Positions 26,329 through 26,838 of a stretch of DNA of 26,838 bases are shown in pieces (the stretch's first letter is position 1; the number at the start of each line of letters is the position of its first letter). The position numbers were made by a program, and so were the translations under genes. This DNA comes from a virus: positions 1-26,838 of IMG/VR virus record IMGVR_UViG_3300045999_008113. One strand, 5' to 3'. Below the pieces are notes generated by a model. That model saw only the letters and a list, made by a program, of their open reading frames with translations. It was not told the origin of the DNA and did not search any database.

Positions 26329-26805
26329 TTATAGAACCCTTTCTATTACAATAAGGAAGCTTACCGAACCGGCGGATAGGCCGGAAAGATTGCCGGAGCT
26401 AGAGGCAAGGCGAGCGTATATACTTGTCTTCCCCGTCCTTGACGGGATGAATCCGCCTTGCACTGCAGTGGTTAGCGAAGCGCCGAGGTGTGATGCCGAC
26501 GAGCCAACGTCTATGGCTGCCGTCTTTACGTCAGTATCAAGCAGGAGATCGTCAGATCCGCTGGACGTGCCAAGCCTAAGTACGAGTGTTCCAGCTGGAC
26601 CAGCGAACGCAGCAGTTACCCTTGCTTCGCAGTGTACGATTTTATCCCCCGGCCACAGGTTGCAGATTTCGTAATCTGCCGTGAGCGCCGCCGCCTGGAA
26701 TTTTTGATAACCGACCGTCACTACCGTTGTTCCCTTGGCGTTAAACCCAGCCTTGTTGCAGGCAAAGTTTGCATCGAACGCGCGCGGGAATCCCGGTTGT
26801 AACAT
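26329..26805 (-). CDS. Putative virion/tail-surface beta protein, 158 aa
   Basis: Similar composition to its neighbour: AFDANFACNKAGFNAKG, VVTVGYQKFQAAALTADYEI, EARVTAAFAGPAGTLVLRLG, TAVQGGFIPSRTGKTSIYA and a final strand VSFLIVIERVL. It reads as a beta-rich structural protein with no enzymatic motif. The frame stays open to the window edge at 26838, so the ATG at 26805 (no clear SD) may be internal and the protein could start outside. Its stop is 1 nt before the next gene's start. Confidence 0.6.
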   Translation of the reverse strand: MLQPGFPRAFDANFACNKAGFNAKGTTVVTVGYQKFQAAALTADYEICNLWPGDKIVHCEARVTAAFAGPAGTLVLRLGTSSGSDDLLLDTDVKTAAIDVGSSASHLGASLTTAVQGGFIPSRTGKTSIYARLASSSGNLSGLSAGSVSFLIVIERVL

Positions 26806-26838
26806 CGTGAGACTTTCGATATAGTTCCTTGCGGGTCT

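Overview
The window is a contiguous stretch of a tailed double-stranded DNA phage or prophage (Caudoviricetes) with a GC-rich genome. It carries a large terminase, a portal, virion-type proteins, holin and endolysin, a tyrosine integrase, a DnaB helicase with an initiator-type protein, and a YqaJ/lambda-type exonuclease. The integrase suggests a temperate phage or an integrated element. The host cannot be named: the genes have strong Shine-Dalgarno (SD) sites and the promoters are sigma70-like, which fits a Gram-negative bacterium but does not prove it. Nearly every gene is on the minus strand, packed with ATGA/GTGA overlaps, so the biological order runs from high to low coordinates.

Reading from the right end: two virion-surface-type proteins (26.8-25.8 kb); a lysis block of holin, endolysin and a spanin-like membrane protein (25.8-24.0 kb), split by the only convincing plus-strand gene; a nucleic-acid/nucleotide block of phosphoesterase, HNH protein, dATP/dGTP-diphosphohydrolase-like protein, HExxH protein, zinc ribbon and small nuclease (24.0-21.2 kb); a recombination operon of YqaJ exonuclease, a conserved partner and an SSB-like protein, followed by the integrase (21.2-18.5 kb); a replication operon of small genes, a protein with two DnaA-domain-IV-like modules, an HNH protein, a winged-helix initiator and DnaB (18.4-13.0 kb); a long accessory operon of small proteins (12.9-8.4 kb); four small genes with individual promoters (8.2-6.9 kb); a roughly 790-bp non-coding control region (6.8-6.0 kb); an RNA ligase operon with two paralogous membrane proteins (6.0-4.1 kb); and the packaging operon that ends in TerL and a portal cut by the window edge (4.0-0 kb).

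The most notable signals are: (1) two arrays of four 11-bp repeats inside the initiator gene, a lambda-ori-like candidate origin; (2) a set of promoters (TTGAC-type -35, 16-18 bp, TAnnnT-type -10) that share a CGTACCG/CGGTAC element, probably an operator; (3) several operon-leading genes whose start codon lies 6-10 nt after the -10 box with no SD, suggesting leaderless mRNAs; (4) a plus-strand, self-promoted cassette between holin and endolysin flanked by 16-bp direct repeats, whose product is a paralogue of a gene 8 kb away; and (5) a protein with two tandem DnaA-domain-IV-like modules.

All family assignments come from reading motifs by eye. No database search was run.
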